From Primulina eburnea (taxonomy: Eukaryota > Streptophyta > Magnoliopsida > Lamiales > Gesneriaceae): 64,000 nt of DNA. Below are positions 44,170 through 55,353 of the stretch, piece by piece. Position 1 is the stretch's first letter. Every line of letters begins with the position of its first letter. The stretch spans positions 29,074,668 to 29,138,667 of the forward strand of contig NC_133110.1 of assembly GCF_022965805.1 (NCBI RefSeq), in the 5' to 3' direction. Position numbers and translations under genes: made by a program. A model generated the notes under the pieces. That model ran no database searches. It was not told the origin of the DNA and was given only the letters and a program-made list of their open reading frames with translations.

Positions 44170-45279
44170 ATGCCTCCCAGAAGAATCCCAGAACAGGGTA
44201 GTACATCGAATCCTCCAATGGATGTAACACCAACTCCAATGGAAACCTTGCTGAAGAGGTTTCAGTCATTCAAACCACCCACTCTGAAAGGTACTGAGAC
44301 ATCAGTCGAGTGTGAGAGTTGGTTAGGTAGCATTGAGTTGCTGTTTGATTCACTGGAGTACAGTGATGAGCGCCGGATTAAATTGATTGGGCACCAGTTG
44401 CTGGATGTTGCACAAAGCTGGTGGGTTACAATGAAGAGGGCCTTGGAGCAACGAGGTACGATTATTACTTGGGATGTATTTAAAACTGAGTTTTATCAGA
44501 GATTTTTCCCAATATCGTACATAAAAGACAAGGGGGCGGAGTTTGCCAATTTGAGACAGGGTCAGCTGAACATTGAAGAATATGTGACCAAGTTCTCGAC
44601 CTTGTTGAAGTTTGCTCCACATGTGGCTGGAAATGACGAAGCCGTTGCCGATCAGTTCATCAATGGCTTGAATCCCGATATTTTTACATTGGTGAACACA
44701 GGGCGACCCAATAACTTTGCTTATGCCATGAATAGAGCAAAGGGCGCTGAAGCAGGCCTGATAAGACAGAGAGGAGCTGAATTTGTTCCTCCAGTGTCGA
44801 GACCACAGCAACCACTTCCCCGATTCGAGAGTGGTAGTAGCAGTGGTGGAACGAGAGATTTTCTGAAAGCTAGAGGAAAGCAATTTAAGAAGTCTGGCGG
44901 CAGTTCTTCTAGCTCTAGTGGTTCTCAGCAGAGTTATACTGGAATGTACTGCGGAAATTGTGGAGGGAGACATTCCACTGAACAATGCCAAGGAGTACTT
45001 GGTAGCTGCCACTTCTGCAAGCAACAGGGACATTTTGCCAGAGTATGTCCACAGAGGGGTTCCCAAAGATCCCAGGGAGCCGAACCATCTGGATCAGCGG
45101 CACAGTGGAGTAGACGATCAGCTGCTGTTCCTTCATTTCAGCCAGCACCATCTCAGTCACAGCAGAGGCCAGGAGGAAGCCAGACAGTGGGCCAGCCTCC
45201 TAGACAGCAGGCCAGAGTATTTGCTTTGACCGAGGAGCAGGCTCAGGAAGCACCAAATGATGATGTTGCAGGTAACTGA
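44170..45279 (+). CDS. Gag protein of Ty3 derivative E
   Basis: 369 codons starting MPPRRIPEQGSTSN. It is closely similar to residues 1-390 of Gag-Pol A: the capsid-like region with [19 protein letters not shown], the [13 protein letters not shown] helix region, a serine-rich linker and two cysteine clusters (CGNCGGRHSTEQC and the CCHC knuckle CHFCKQQGHFARVCP). The frame ends in TGA at 45277-45279, exactly where A continues with a cysteine codon (AGNC) into protease. The ORF has no stop although the following pol is wrecked, which suggests that Gag alone has been kept. It would assemble particles or bind its RNA; polymerase would have to come from a partner such as A. Confidence 0.85.
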   Translation: MPPRRIPEQGSTSNPPMDVTPTPMETLLKRFQSFKPPTLKGTETSVECESWLGSIELLFDSLEYSDERRIKLIGHQLLDVAQSWWVTMKRALEQRGTIITWDVFKTEFYQRFFPISYIKDKGAEFANLRQGQLNIEEYVTKFSTLLKFAPHVAGNDEAVADQFINGLNPDIFTLVNTGRPNNFAYAMNRAKGAEAGLIRQRGAEFVPPVSRPQQPLPRFESGSSSGGTRDFLKARGKQFKKSGGSSSSSSGSQQSYTGMYCGNCGGRHSTEQCQGVLGSCHFCKQQGHFARVCPQRGSQRSQGAEPSGSAAQWSRRSAAVPSFQPAPSQSQQRPGGSQTVGQPPRQQARVFALTEEQAQEAPNDDVAGN

Positions 45280-47380
45280 GTTGTTTGATTTTCCTGCATA
45301 TGTATTGAGTGATGTCGGTGCTTCACATATTTGTATTTCTGAGAGATTTGCATTGATGCATGCATTATCTGTTGAGTCCCTATTTACTGTAGTAGTGTTT
45401 CTTTCCTTGAGAAAAGATCTTGTACCAGTGATTTCTGTTAGATCTTGTATACTACAGTCGGATGAGAATGAGATCGAGTTAAATTGTGTGGTAGATGGTA
45501 TTGTACTGGTGTTCTATGATTTTAGAACTGCATTACTGATATTGATATGCTGATCAAGTACGAAGCTACCTTAGATTGAATCCAGAAGATGGTAAGAATC
45601 AGACCTGAGATGACCAAGGGACGAATATAGTACGATAAGAATTCTAGATTGAGAATTCCTTTGATATTCGTACTAGCTATGACTCGATTATTACAGAAAG
45701 GAGCAAAGTGACTCCTTATGTATTCAGTTGATTTACTGAAGTTGAATCTATCATTGGCTGATTTACCAATGATACGAAAGTTGTTAATGTTTTCCCCAGA
45801 TAAGACTTCAGATCTGATTTCAGAGAGATTGATTTTAACCTTGAATTGATATTAGAAACGGTTAAAATGGTGAATCTTGATTGAGACAGATTGTGTTCAG
45901 GGATTTTTATATCTGAAAATGATGTATCTGTTGATTCTAGCAGAGTTAAACCGTGATTAGTCAGCTGAGGTTGACATCAGTGTCAGACAGTTGCGGTTTA
46001 TGAATTTAGCATATTTTGAATCTGATTGAGTATTGATGTTATTCTGAACACGTGGTTGAGACTGATTGTAGACAATGAAGATTATATTGTACCGTCTGAA
46101 CCAGAGCTGATTTTGAAACGTTAGCAGTTCAAAAAGCTGATTAGAATGTTTAGAACTCAATATCGATAATCAGAACAGAGTGTCGATCAGAGTAACAGAT
46201 ATGTGATTGTGTATGTTGTATGAGATTGATTATTCTGTGATGTCAGATGTGTCAGAATTGTACAATAAAGCTTGATAGTGATAGTCAGAGCCGAATACCA
46301 GGTAGGTATTTCCTCTTTAATTTATGTAATTAACTGATTTGTGTATATCAAATAGTTCGAATCAGAAATGACAGATATTGTCAGAAACTTACAGTCGTGG
46401 ATTTAGTGTTCAGTCTGAGGATTGTGACTGTATTGTATTCGAACAGATAGTGGTGATATAGACAGATGAGATCAGTTATAACAGAAATGTATTGAAATGT
46501 TGGCAGAAATTGTACTGATATGTCTAAATTGCTAACAGAAAAGATAGAAAGATAGAAATCAGAAGATTATTACAGATTTTGTATAGTTCTGAACAGAAAT
46601 GGGAGTACATTTCTATAGCTTTCGTAATGAAATTACCGCCATTTTCTTTAGATTATGATATGATATGATTATGATTGACAGATTATTCAATCTATATCTA
46701 TCAGTTTGTACCAGATTACGTACAAACAGAACTAGATGACATAGATCAATGTCAAAGAAATAGTCAGATTGACGAGAATGCAAGAATTAGATGATATCAG
46801 ATTGTGATTTTGACGGAGTTGTACTTGTGATAGATTATATCATAAGCTCTCTTGTGCAGATTATTACAGATTGACAGATAGTCAGAGTATATTATCAGAT
46901 ATTGACAGATAATTGTAGAGCTTTGGTACTGGATGTTAGTACTAGTTGATATAGATTATTGTCATGACATGATTGATTGTATGACAGTAGCTATAAAGAT
47001 AGTTCAGAATGGACAGATTTAAGAAACCAACGTTGGATAATAACGATTGGTAATTGAAGATGAAGATTGATTATGTTCTAGATTGGGATAAACAGATAGG
47101 ATAACAACTACAGATGGTATTTTTTTGTGATAGATTGCAGATTGGAATATACTGATGTTGTATAGCCAGTAATGCGGGATTGATTCGGCTAGAACGAGTT
47201 GAAGAAGGATTATGATATTATAATTCTTGACTACTGATTCCAGGCCAGAATCAGAGCTTGATCAAAGAAAAATACCTCAGAATGATGTTAGTAAAACGAG
47301 TTTGGATGTTAAACTCTGTTATTCATTTCTTCTAATAGATTTGGATTGCTTGTGGGGAGTTCGAGGACGAACTCAGATCT
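45280..47380 (+). pseudogene. Decayed pol of element E
   Basis: Protease-like sequence persists at 45280-45550 (SDVGASHICISERFALMHAL, with the DTG active site changed to DVG). After that only patches alignable to A remain. Examples are RPEMTKG and LLQKGAK (about 45600-45710), a patch like VPDVSELR near 46090, and a stretch like [10 protein letters not shown] near 46700. The region is 2.1 kb against about 3.4 kb in A, AT-rich and full of stops. RT and integrase catalytic motifs are not readable. Confidence 0.75.
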
Positions 47381-47394
47381 AAGAGGGGGAGAAA
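47381..47394 (+). other. Polypurine tract of element E
   Basis: AAGAGGGGGAGAAA directly before the 3' LTR, nearly the same as in element A. Confidence 0.88.
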
Positions 47395-47525
47395 TGTAAT
47401 GCCCAAGAATTAATCACTGCAATTAACGATGATTGATTTATCATTTCATGTGATTATGACGGGATTAATCGGGACACCGAGAAATGTATTCAGAAATAAA
47501 ATTATGAAAGATATGAGAATGCTAT

Positions 47526-47680
47526 ACCGCACCCGCGGTAAGGGGAGGACTGCACCCGCGGTGGTGCTACGGGAATTTGAAAGAATCGATACAGCAGGGT
47601 GACCGCACCCGCGGTGCTTACGAGACCGCACCCGCGGTGCAAGACCGCACCCGCGGTGCTAATGCGACCGCACCCGCGGT
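47526..47680 (+). promoter_or_regulatory. ACCGC-N4-GCGGT palindrome array upstream of the TATA box (element E)
   Basis: Six copies of ACCGCACCCGCGGT (one as CTGCACCCGCGGT) within 155 bases. The last ends about 57 bases before the TATA tract. The same motif is found in C, but not in A, whose LTR is otherwise the closest relative. Confidence 0.78.
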
Positions 47681-47736
47681 GTTGCGTGTCTTGCGGAAAA
47701 TGAGCCATGTGCCGGAATGCATGCGCGAGTTGTCTA

Positions 47737-47750
47737 GATATATATATAGA
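47737..47750 (+). promoter_or_regulatory. TATA box of element E LTR
   Basis: AGATATATATATAG, followed some 20 bases later by TTTTCAGAACATAAATGG, the same layout as in A and D. Confidence 0.65.
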
Positions 47751-48499
47751 CATGCAAGTCGGTTTTCAGAACATAAATGGAGGAGAAAGGGTCGAAGCTT
47801 TGGCACGAGAAATCCTTACGCCTTTTTCGAGAAATCCGTCCGTCTGATTTTGAATCCGACTTCAGTATCGAGTTCCTAGCAACGTAGGCTACAACTGGAC
47901 GTAAGTTTTACTACGTTTTGACATGCTTTGGAATTATGATATTGTCAGAATTGAATGGAACTCATATATGTTGTTCTTGACGTATTAGACATCATAGAAT
48001 CGAAGTCAGATTAAGAAACAGACTGATTATGGAATTGTTATGATTTTTGGAATCAAGTGATATCAGAATTGAGTTGTTATTGAGTATGAGATATTAGAAT
48101 TAATATCTGATTGATATGGTATTGTTGGGTATATTGATATTATACCGTTATGCCATCGATATTGAATTAGATTGAGTATTGAGCAGGACAGATTTGATTC
48201 AAGTGGTGTATTGATATTATACTCCTCGTTATTGTTCTTGTCAGATCGATAGTGACAGGTTTTGAGTTCGAGACTTCGACAGAGCCAGAATATCAGAAAG
48301 AAAGGTATAAATTAATGTTGAGTTGGGATTGCACAACTCGAGTGAGGTTTGACTCGAGTTTCCCTAAATCACATACTTTTACTTATTGCATTGATATTTG
48401 CAATTAATCAGACTTATGATTGTAGTTTATTGATTTATAGCTACTGTGTGATAAGATTGATATTTGTAGCTTATTGATTTATAGCTACTGCATGTAATG

Positions 48500-48760
48500 A
48501 CTGCTGATTCGCTAGTCATTGACTGATTTGCTTAGATACTGACTGTATGTATGGATTACTGAGTCGTTGAGTCATAGGCTGATTCGCCTAGTCACCGGCT
48601 GATTCGTCGGGTTATAGACTGATTCGTCTAAACTTAAGCTGATTCGCTTAATTACAGGCTGATTCGTCTGGTTATTGGCTGATTCGCCTAAATACCGGCT
48701 GATTCGTCGGGTTATTGACTGAGTCGTCAATTCTGCGGCTGATTCGCCCAGACACTGATA
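48500..48760 (+). repeat. Tandem 20-bp hairpin repeats with TGATTC loop (element E leader)
   Basis: About ten units of roughly 20 bases share TGATTC (or TGAGTC) as the constant centre. The five bases on each side pair with each other and change together: TAGGC-TGATTC-GCCTA, CCGGC-TGATTC-GTCGG, TAGAC-TGATTC-GTCTA, TAAGC-TGATTC-GCTTA, CAGGC-TGATTC-GTCTG, TTGAC-TGAGTC-GTCAA. The array is downstream of the TATA box, so it should be transcribed as part of the leader. It ends shortly before CGGGATCCCTAG, as the hairpin block of A does. Confidence 0.8.
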
Positions 48761-49450
48761 TATGAATTATATCGATGCCGTTTAGGGATTGATTCATTCC
48801 TATCGACTGAGATTCGATATAATACCTATATCCAGACATCGGGATCCCTAGGATAGAGTTGAGTCGAGTTTGAGACGACGCGTCAGTGGAGTCGAGTCTG
48901 ATGACGACGCGTCGGTTGAGTTGAGTCTGATATGACCTGTTGATTTACATTGTTTATGCCATTCATGATTATTGAATGTTTGATATTGATTTATGTATTC
49001 TGATTTGATACAGGTTAAGAATATGTCTTATATATGCTTTCGTATATGCTTTTATATGATTGCATGTTTACATTGTTTATACTGGGATATTTATATCTCA
49101 CCGGAGTTATCCGGCTGTTGTCTTGTTTTGTATGTGTGCATGACAATAGGTGGGGCTGGATCAGGGTCAGAAGAGGATGAGAGATGACGAGTTTAGCGTG
49201 GTGATTCCGGACTTGGTAGAGATAGGGTTAGACACTTGATATTAGTTGTTAAACCCTAGTTGAATAAATGTATGTTGTACATGACTTGTACTTTTATACT
49301 GAGATGTATGTTCATGTTTAATATGTAATTTGAGTAAATTACATTACTTTTCCGCTGTGTATTTTAAAAAAAAAATTTAGACCCTGTTTTATAATTGATT
49401 AATTAGTCCCAAACATGATTAAGAACTTGATTTGCGTCCGGGTCCCCACA

Positions 49451-49520
49451 ACGGGTATGTTTTCTTGCATCTATCCATTGTTATATATATTGATTGGTGT
49501 CTTGTGAGCATTTGTAGAGT
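49451..49520 (+). other. Remnant of element C leader
   Basis: Seventy bases between the end of E and the C gag start. The expected PBS is absent. The last bases before the ATG (GAGCATTTGTAGAGT) do not resemble the LTR of E. Confidence 0.6.
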
Positions 49521-51474
49521 ATGCCTCCTAAGCGTAAGGCGGCAGAGGGTGAGGATAGTTCTTCCTCGAGAGTTGTCGACGAGTTCGGCAAGTTGCTTAA
49601 GGAGCAGGCTAAGGTGCATAGCGATCAGATTCAGCAGTTGCTCCGATTGCAAGGAGCAGGACAGGGTCGAGGCCAAGTGAGAGGTCAGGTTGCTCAGGCT
49701 GTTGGCACTGATGCCGTCTTTTCTGCTTTCAAGAGAATGGATCCACCGGAATTCGCAGGTAGCACCGATCCTTTAGTTGCTGTCGAGTGGGTCAAGGCGC
49801 TTGAAGCTATCTTCGATCATCTCCAGTATGAGGACAAAGACAGGATCAGCTGTGCAGTGTTCATTTTGGTTAAGGCTGCCCGCATTTGGTGGAATGCGAC
49901 GAAGGTTGGTGTGACTGTTGCGACACTGAAGTGGTCAGAGTTCACTGACCTGTTCTATGACAAGTATTTCCGTGATGCACTTCGAGCGAGGAAGGTTACG
50001 GAGTTCTTGGAGCTTCGACAGGGGAGCTTGGATGTTGGTCAGTATATCCTGAAGTTTGAGGAGGGTTGCCTATTTGCTCCGTATATTGCTTCGAACGACA
50101 AGGACAAAGGCGCTCATTTCATTCAAGGCCTTAGAGCTGAGATTCGCCGTGATATCAACATGTCCAAGGCTGTTACTTTCAAGGAGATCGTGTCCAAAGC
50201 TTTGTTGGCCGAGCAGGATGAGAAGGATATCGCCAGGGAGAGGCAGGAGAGGCATCAAGCTGTTGCTCAGAGAGGCCAGGGTTCTATTCAGAGGGGCAGG
50301 GATCATTTCAAGGACAAGGGCAAGATGGAGTCGAGTCCTAGACCTCCGCCAGTTCCAGTTGTTCCATTTGATCCCGAGAAGCCACTGTGTCCAAAGTGTG
50401 GCAAGCATCACCGTGGAGAGTGCAGATTTGGCACTCATACTTGTTATCGTTGTGGCACGGCAGGCCACGCTGCCAGGAATTGTCCTCAAGGAGCTAGCCA
50501 AGGGAAGGTGCAGGGTCGTATCTTTTCGATGACCAAGGAAGGTATTAATCACGATTCTTCATTGATCTCTAGTACTATTTTGATTTCAGGCAGAGTAGCT
50601 ACTACTTTGATTGATACTGGTGATACTCATTCTTTTATGTCTGAATTGTTTTTGAGATCTTTGGGTATAGTTCCTTCTGTTCTTCCCCTCCAGCTTAGTG
50701 TTGTTTTGCCTTCGGGAAATGTCTTGTGCCCGACATCGATTGTCTTTGCGTGCCCTATTCGTATTGAGGAGCGAGTTGTCTTCGCTGATTTGATTATTAT
50801 CCCTATGGTTGCCTTCGATGTTATTCTTGGCATGGATTGGCTTTCGACTTACCGTGCAGTTATCGATTGTGTTGCTAAGAAGGTGACTTTTGCAGATGAT
50901 GGCCAGGGAGGAGTTATCGCCAGCTCAGGTACTTCGCTGGTCCTTCCTTTTATTTCTTGTCTTGAGGCTGAGAGATTGCTGTGTAGAGGTTGCGATGGGT
51001 TTCTTGCTTCTATTGTGGATGTTGATAGACTGATTAAGTTGAATATTGATGATATTGATGTTGTGAGGGAGTTTGCTGATGTGTTTGAGGATGATGTTCC
51101 GGGTTTGCCACCGGACAGAGATGTTGAGTTCGTTATCGATCTAGCTCCTGGTACGGTTCCTATCTCTAAGGCTCCGTACAGGATGGCCCCTACTGAGATG
51201 AAGGAGTTGAAGGCGCAGTTGCAGGATCTTCTAGATAAGGGTTTCATTCGTCCGAGTTCTTCGCCTTGGGGAGCTCCGGTACTTTTCGTTAAGAAGAAAG
51301 ATTGTTCCTTGCGGCTGTGTATCGACTACAGGGAGCTCAACAAAGTGACTGTCAAGAACAAGTATCCGTTGCCACGGATAGATGATTTGTTTGATCAGCT
51401 CCATGGTGCCACTGTGTTTTCGAAGATTGATCTTCGGTCTGGCTACTATCAGTTGAAGGTTAGGGAGTCTAATG
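49521..51474 (+). pseudogene. Gag-Pol of Ty3 element C, first part (Gag to RT)
   Basis: Starts [20 protein letters not shown]. It holds the Gag capsid region ([20 protein letters not shown]), the CCHC knuckle [15 protein letters not shown], protease with DTGDTHSF (usually DTGATHSF) and RT up to [14 protein letters not shown]. The frame is open to 51474, where element G interrupts it inside the codons for RESNVPKTAF. The TAATG duplication (51470-51474) is part of that sequence. The remainder continues at 60663. Confidence 0.9.
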
Positions 51475-54400
51475 TGTTAGAGTAGGTGCCCGTCGAGCCA
51501 AGTGTTGGCCGAGTGTTCACAATGAAACTCTATGTATAAGCAGTCTTTATTTTAATAATATTTGAAATTATTATTTTGGCAAATCTTTATCTGTATACCC
51601 ATGCTAGCTGCATAGATAAAGCCCTTGAATATACGAATAGTAGAAAGAATATGAGATGCTCATATGATGAGTATCATGAAACTCATATTTGTAATACTGT
51701 ATATTCTAAACGGTTCCTAGTCGATTCAGCCGCCACTAAGAAGGATATAGGCCGCTCGAGTTAGAGACTAGTATCTGCGATGTGAGTACCATGTTTCATT
51801 GGTAGGGGACATTGTGATGTCCGAACATGCAGATAGGTGCTCCTTGTAGAGTGCACTGAACAACCCTCCATAAAAGGACTTTCCAAGTGGTTCTCACTTA
51901 TCGAGTGGAAAAGTCCTGGTTTATGGTTGTACAGAATTAGTCCTTATGACCCGGGACAACATTGAGACTCTATGTGCTAGAATTACACTTTGACTTGTTT
52001 ACCGACTCTCATGGGGTCATCAGGTGGCAAGGTTGGGTGTTCTGTCGAAACACATAGGAGTCGATGCATTGTAGTCGGGGATTCACCGCTTACCTTCGGG
52101 TATGGATATCCTATGTGTTATCATGTGTATGTAGATCGAAATCTCTGGCCAGAGTATGGTTGTAATTATGAAAGGGGTTTCATAGATTACACCATCGATG
52201 CAACTACGACATGACACATAGTATCGATTCTTGGACAACTCTCGATATACCAATGGTTGTCGAATCGATCGGGATATATGAGTTGAAGGGACCGTACTGT
52301 ACGCTAACCATAATTGAATGGTTCTTGCAGGCACTATCATGTGATACCTAGGGAATCACGTAAGCGATGCTGCTAGGCGTTTAACGTGATTGGTTGGGTA
52401 CTATCAGACTTGAGTTCTGACGTTCTTACTATCAAGGAGTTGATAAGTAAGAATGGAGCAATTGGGGTATGCTCGAATAAGGACATGTTTAGTCCGAATC
52501 ACATGGAGATGTGAACCCACGGCTAGTTGTATCAATGAACCATTGAGGGCCACACAAGTACTAGCTTTGTAAATCCCGATGAGAAGTAAAATAGTTCAAT
52601 GTGTTGAACGGCTTATAAAGGAGTTTATAAGCGTAAAGGAAAATTAGAAGTATGACTTCTATAAAGGAGAAAATAGTTCAAAGTGTTGAACGGCTTATAA
52701 ATGTGTTTATAAGTGTAAAGAAAAATAGAAGTATGACTTCTATGAGAGAAATGTAAATTTTGATTTATGGAAGTGTTTCTAAATTAAAATTTGGCCAAGT
52801 GAATAATGTAATTGAAAATTGTGATTTTCATAGACATTATTATGGACTAAATAAATTAATTCAAGTGTTGAATTAATTAAACACTAGTGGGCCTAGTAGA
52901 GCCCAAATAATTAAATTAATTCAAGTGTTAGATTAATTAAATAATATTGAGTCTTGTAGAGCTCAATTAAAATAATTATTTAAACTAGTGGGACTTGAGT
53001 AAATTCAAGTAATGTTTAAATAGTCTCAAATGTGTTTGAGATATTTAAATTTAGTCCAAAGTTTTTAATTTGATTAAAAACTATATAATATGCATGCATG
53101 GGAGGTGAAGGGTTGGAGATTACTTTTTAATAAAATAATGCAAGGCATGCTACTTTTCATTTTTGCTTTTTGCAACACCAAGACAAGGAATTGAATTCAT
53201 TCTCCCTTCCCTCAACCATGAGATGGCCGAAACATGCTCTAAAATTCTCTCCCATTTTTCTCTCTTCTTTGTGTTCTTGAATTGTTTAAGAACACACACT
53301 TCTCTTTGATAAATCCTCACATTTTTCTAGTGCAAATTGTGAGGGGATTTACCTAGTTGGTGGTGGGCTTAATTTTGGAGTAAGGAGGAGGCTTGAAGAT
53401 CTTCATCCATTCAAGAGCTTTGTTGCTAGTCAACAAAGTTGGAGCCACAATCAACTTTTTAAAGTTGATAGGTAAAACATTCTAAACATCCTATGTGAGG
53501 ATTTATCAAAGAGAAGTGTGTGTTCTTAAACAATTCAAGAACACAAAGAAGAGAGAAAAATGGGAGAGAATTTTAGAGCATGTTTCGGCCATCTCATGGT
53601 TGAGGGAAGGGAGAATGAATTCAATTCCTTGTCTTGGTGTTGCAAAAAGCAAAAATGAAAAGTAGCATGCCTTGCATTATTTTATTAAAAAGTAATCTCC
53701 AACCCTTCACCTCCCATGCATGCATATTATATAGTTTTTAATCAAATTAAAAACTTTGGACTAAATTTAAATATCTCAAACACATTTGAGACTATTTAAA
53801 CATTACTTGAATTTACTCAAGTCCCACTAGTTTAAATAATTATTTTAATTGAGCTCTACAAGACTCAATATTATTTAATTAATCCAACACTTGAATTAAT
53901 TTAATTATTTGGGCTCTACTAGGCCCACTAGTGTTTAATTAATTCAACACTTGAATTAATTTATTTAGTCCATAATAATGTCTATGAAAATCACAATTTT
54001 CAATTACATTATTCACTTGGCCAAATTTTAATTTAGAAACACTTCCATAAATCAAAATTTACATTTCTCTCATAAAAGTCATACTTCTATTTTTCTTTAC
54101 ACTTATAAACACATTTATAAGCCGTTCAACACTTTGAACTATTTTCTCCTTTATAGAAGTCATACTTCTAATTTTCCTTTACGCTTATAAACTCCTTTAT
54201 AAGCCGTTCAACACATTGAACTATTTTACTTCTCATCGGGATTTACAAAGCTAGTACTTGTGTGGCCCTCAATGGTTCATTGATACAACTAGCCGTGGGT
54301 TCACATCTCCATGTGATTCGGACTAAACATGTCCTTATTCGAGCATACCCCAATTGCTCCATTCTTACTTATCAACTCCTTGATAGTAAGAACGTCAGAA

Positions 54401-55339
54401 CTCAAGTCTGATAGTACCCAACCAATCACGTTAAACGCCTAGCAGCATCGCTTACGTGATTCCCTAGGTATCACATGATAGTGCCTGCAAGAACCATTCA
54501 ATTATGGTTAGCGTACAGTACGGTCCCTTCAACTCATTATCCCGATCGATTCGACAACCATTGGTATATCGAGAGTTGTCCAAGAATCGATACTATGTGT
54601 CATGTCGTAGTTGCATCGATGGTGTAATCTATGAAACCCCTTTCATAATTACAACCATACTCTGGCCAGAGATTTCGATCTACATACACATGATAACACA
54701 TAGGATATCCATACCCGAAGGTAAGCGGTGAATCCCCGACTACAATGCATCGACTCCTATGTGTTTCGACAGAACACCCAACCTTGCCACCTGATGACCC
54801 CATGAGAGTCGGTAAACAAGTCAAAGTGTAATTCTAGCACATAGAGTCTCAATGTTGTCCCGGGTCATAAGGACTAATTCTGTACAACCATAAACCAGGA
54901 CTTTTCCACTCGATAAGTGAGAACCACTTGGAAAGTCCTTTTATGGAGGGTTGTTCAGTGCACTCTACAAGGAGCACCTATCTGCATGTTCGGACATCAC
55001 AATGTCCCCTACCAATGAAACATGGTACTCACATCGCAGATACTAGTCTCTAACTCGAGCGGCCTATATCCTTCTTAGTGGCGGCTGAATCGACTAGGAA
55101 CCGTTTAGAATATACAGTATTACAAATATGAGTTTCATGATACTCATCATATGAGCATCTCATATTCTTTCTACTATTCGTATATTCAAGGGCTTTATCT
55201 ATGCAGCTAGCATGGGTATACAGATAAAGATTTGCCAAAATAATAATTTCAAATATTATTAAAATAAAGACTGCTTATACATAGAGTTTCATTGTGAACA
55301 CTCGGCCAACACTTGGCTCGACGGGCACCTACTCTAACA
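51475..55339. repeat. 1.85-kb near-perfect inverted repeat from LTR heads of G
   Basis: 51475-53322 is the reverse complement of 53493-55339 with only a few differences (for example ATATATGAGTTG against AATGAGTTG near 52280 and 54530). The unpaired centre is about 170 bases (53323-53492) and contains LTR sequence that the other arm lacks. Transcription across it would give a long hairpin RNA. Confidence 0.93.
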
Positions 55340-55350
55340 ATCTCCCACTT
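55340..55350 (-). other. Polypurine tract of Copia G
   Basis: AAGTGGGAGAT on the minus strand directly precedes the LTR head TGTTAGAG (at 55339). Confidence 0.82.
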
Positions 55351-55353
55351 GCA

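Larger units (their letters stand above)
43771..49450 (+). mobile_element. Gag-only Ty3 derivative 'E' (TR-GAG-like)
   Basis: The right LTR is complete (47395-49450). The left LTR is reduced to about 110 bases ending GGGTCCCCACA at 43882. The PBS TGGTATCAGAGC is at 43888-43899. An intact gag (44170-45279) is followed by 2.1 kb of decayed pol, then a polypurine tract (47381-47394). It is the same lineage as element A by Gag, PBS leader and LTR body. It sits in the leader region of element C. The missing left LTR plus the missing C PBS can be explained by one deletion at this junction. Confidence 0.8.
47395..49450 (+). repeat. 3' LTR of element E
   Basis: It starts TGTAATGCCC and ends GGGTCCCCACA. 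It contains palindromes of the ACCGCACCCGCGGT type (47526-47680) and a TATA box (47737-47750). Next comes a segment alignable with the A LTR (ATCCTTACGCCTTTTT..., CCGTCCGTC, GGCTACA...TGGACGTAAG), then the hairpin array (about 48500-48760), CGGGATCCCTAG (48840) and the U5 end. Confidence 0.9.

Noticed and set aside
47446..47879. Open frames over the E palindromes
   Set aside because: They are built from the ACCGCACCCGCGGT repeats and lie upstream of or across the TATA box.
52083..52340. Frames in the G LTR arms (also 51576-52214 and 54504-55238)
   Set aside because: Mirror images in the two arms; LTR sequence with no recognisable protein.
51475..55339. A DNA transposon with 1.8-kb terminal inverted repeats
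   Set aside because: The arms are LTR heads of Copia G with PPT, gag, pol and PBS beyond them, and the TAATG duplication lies at 51470 and 60663, not around the arms.
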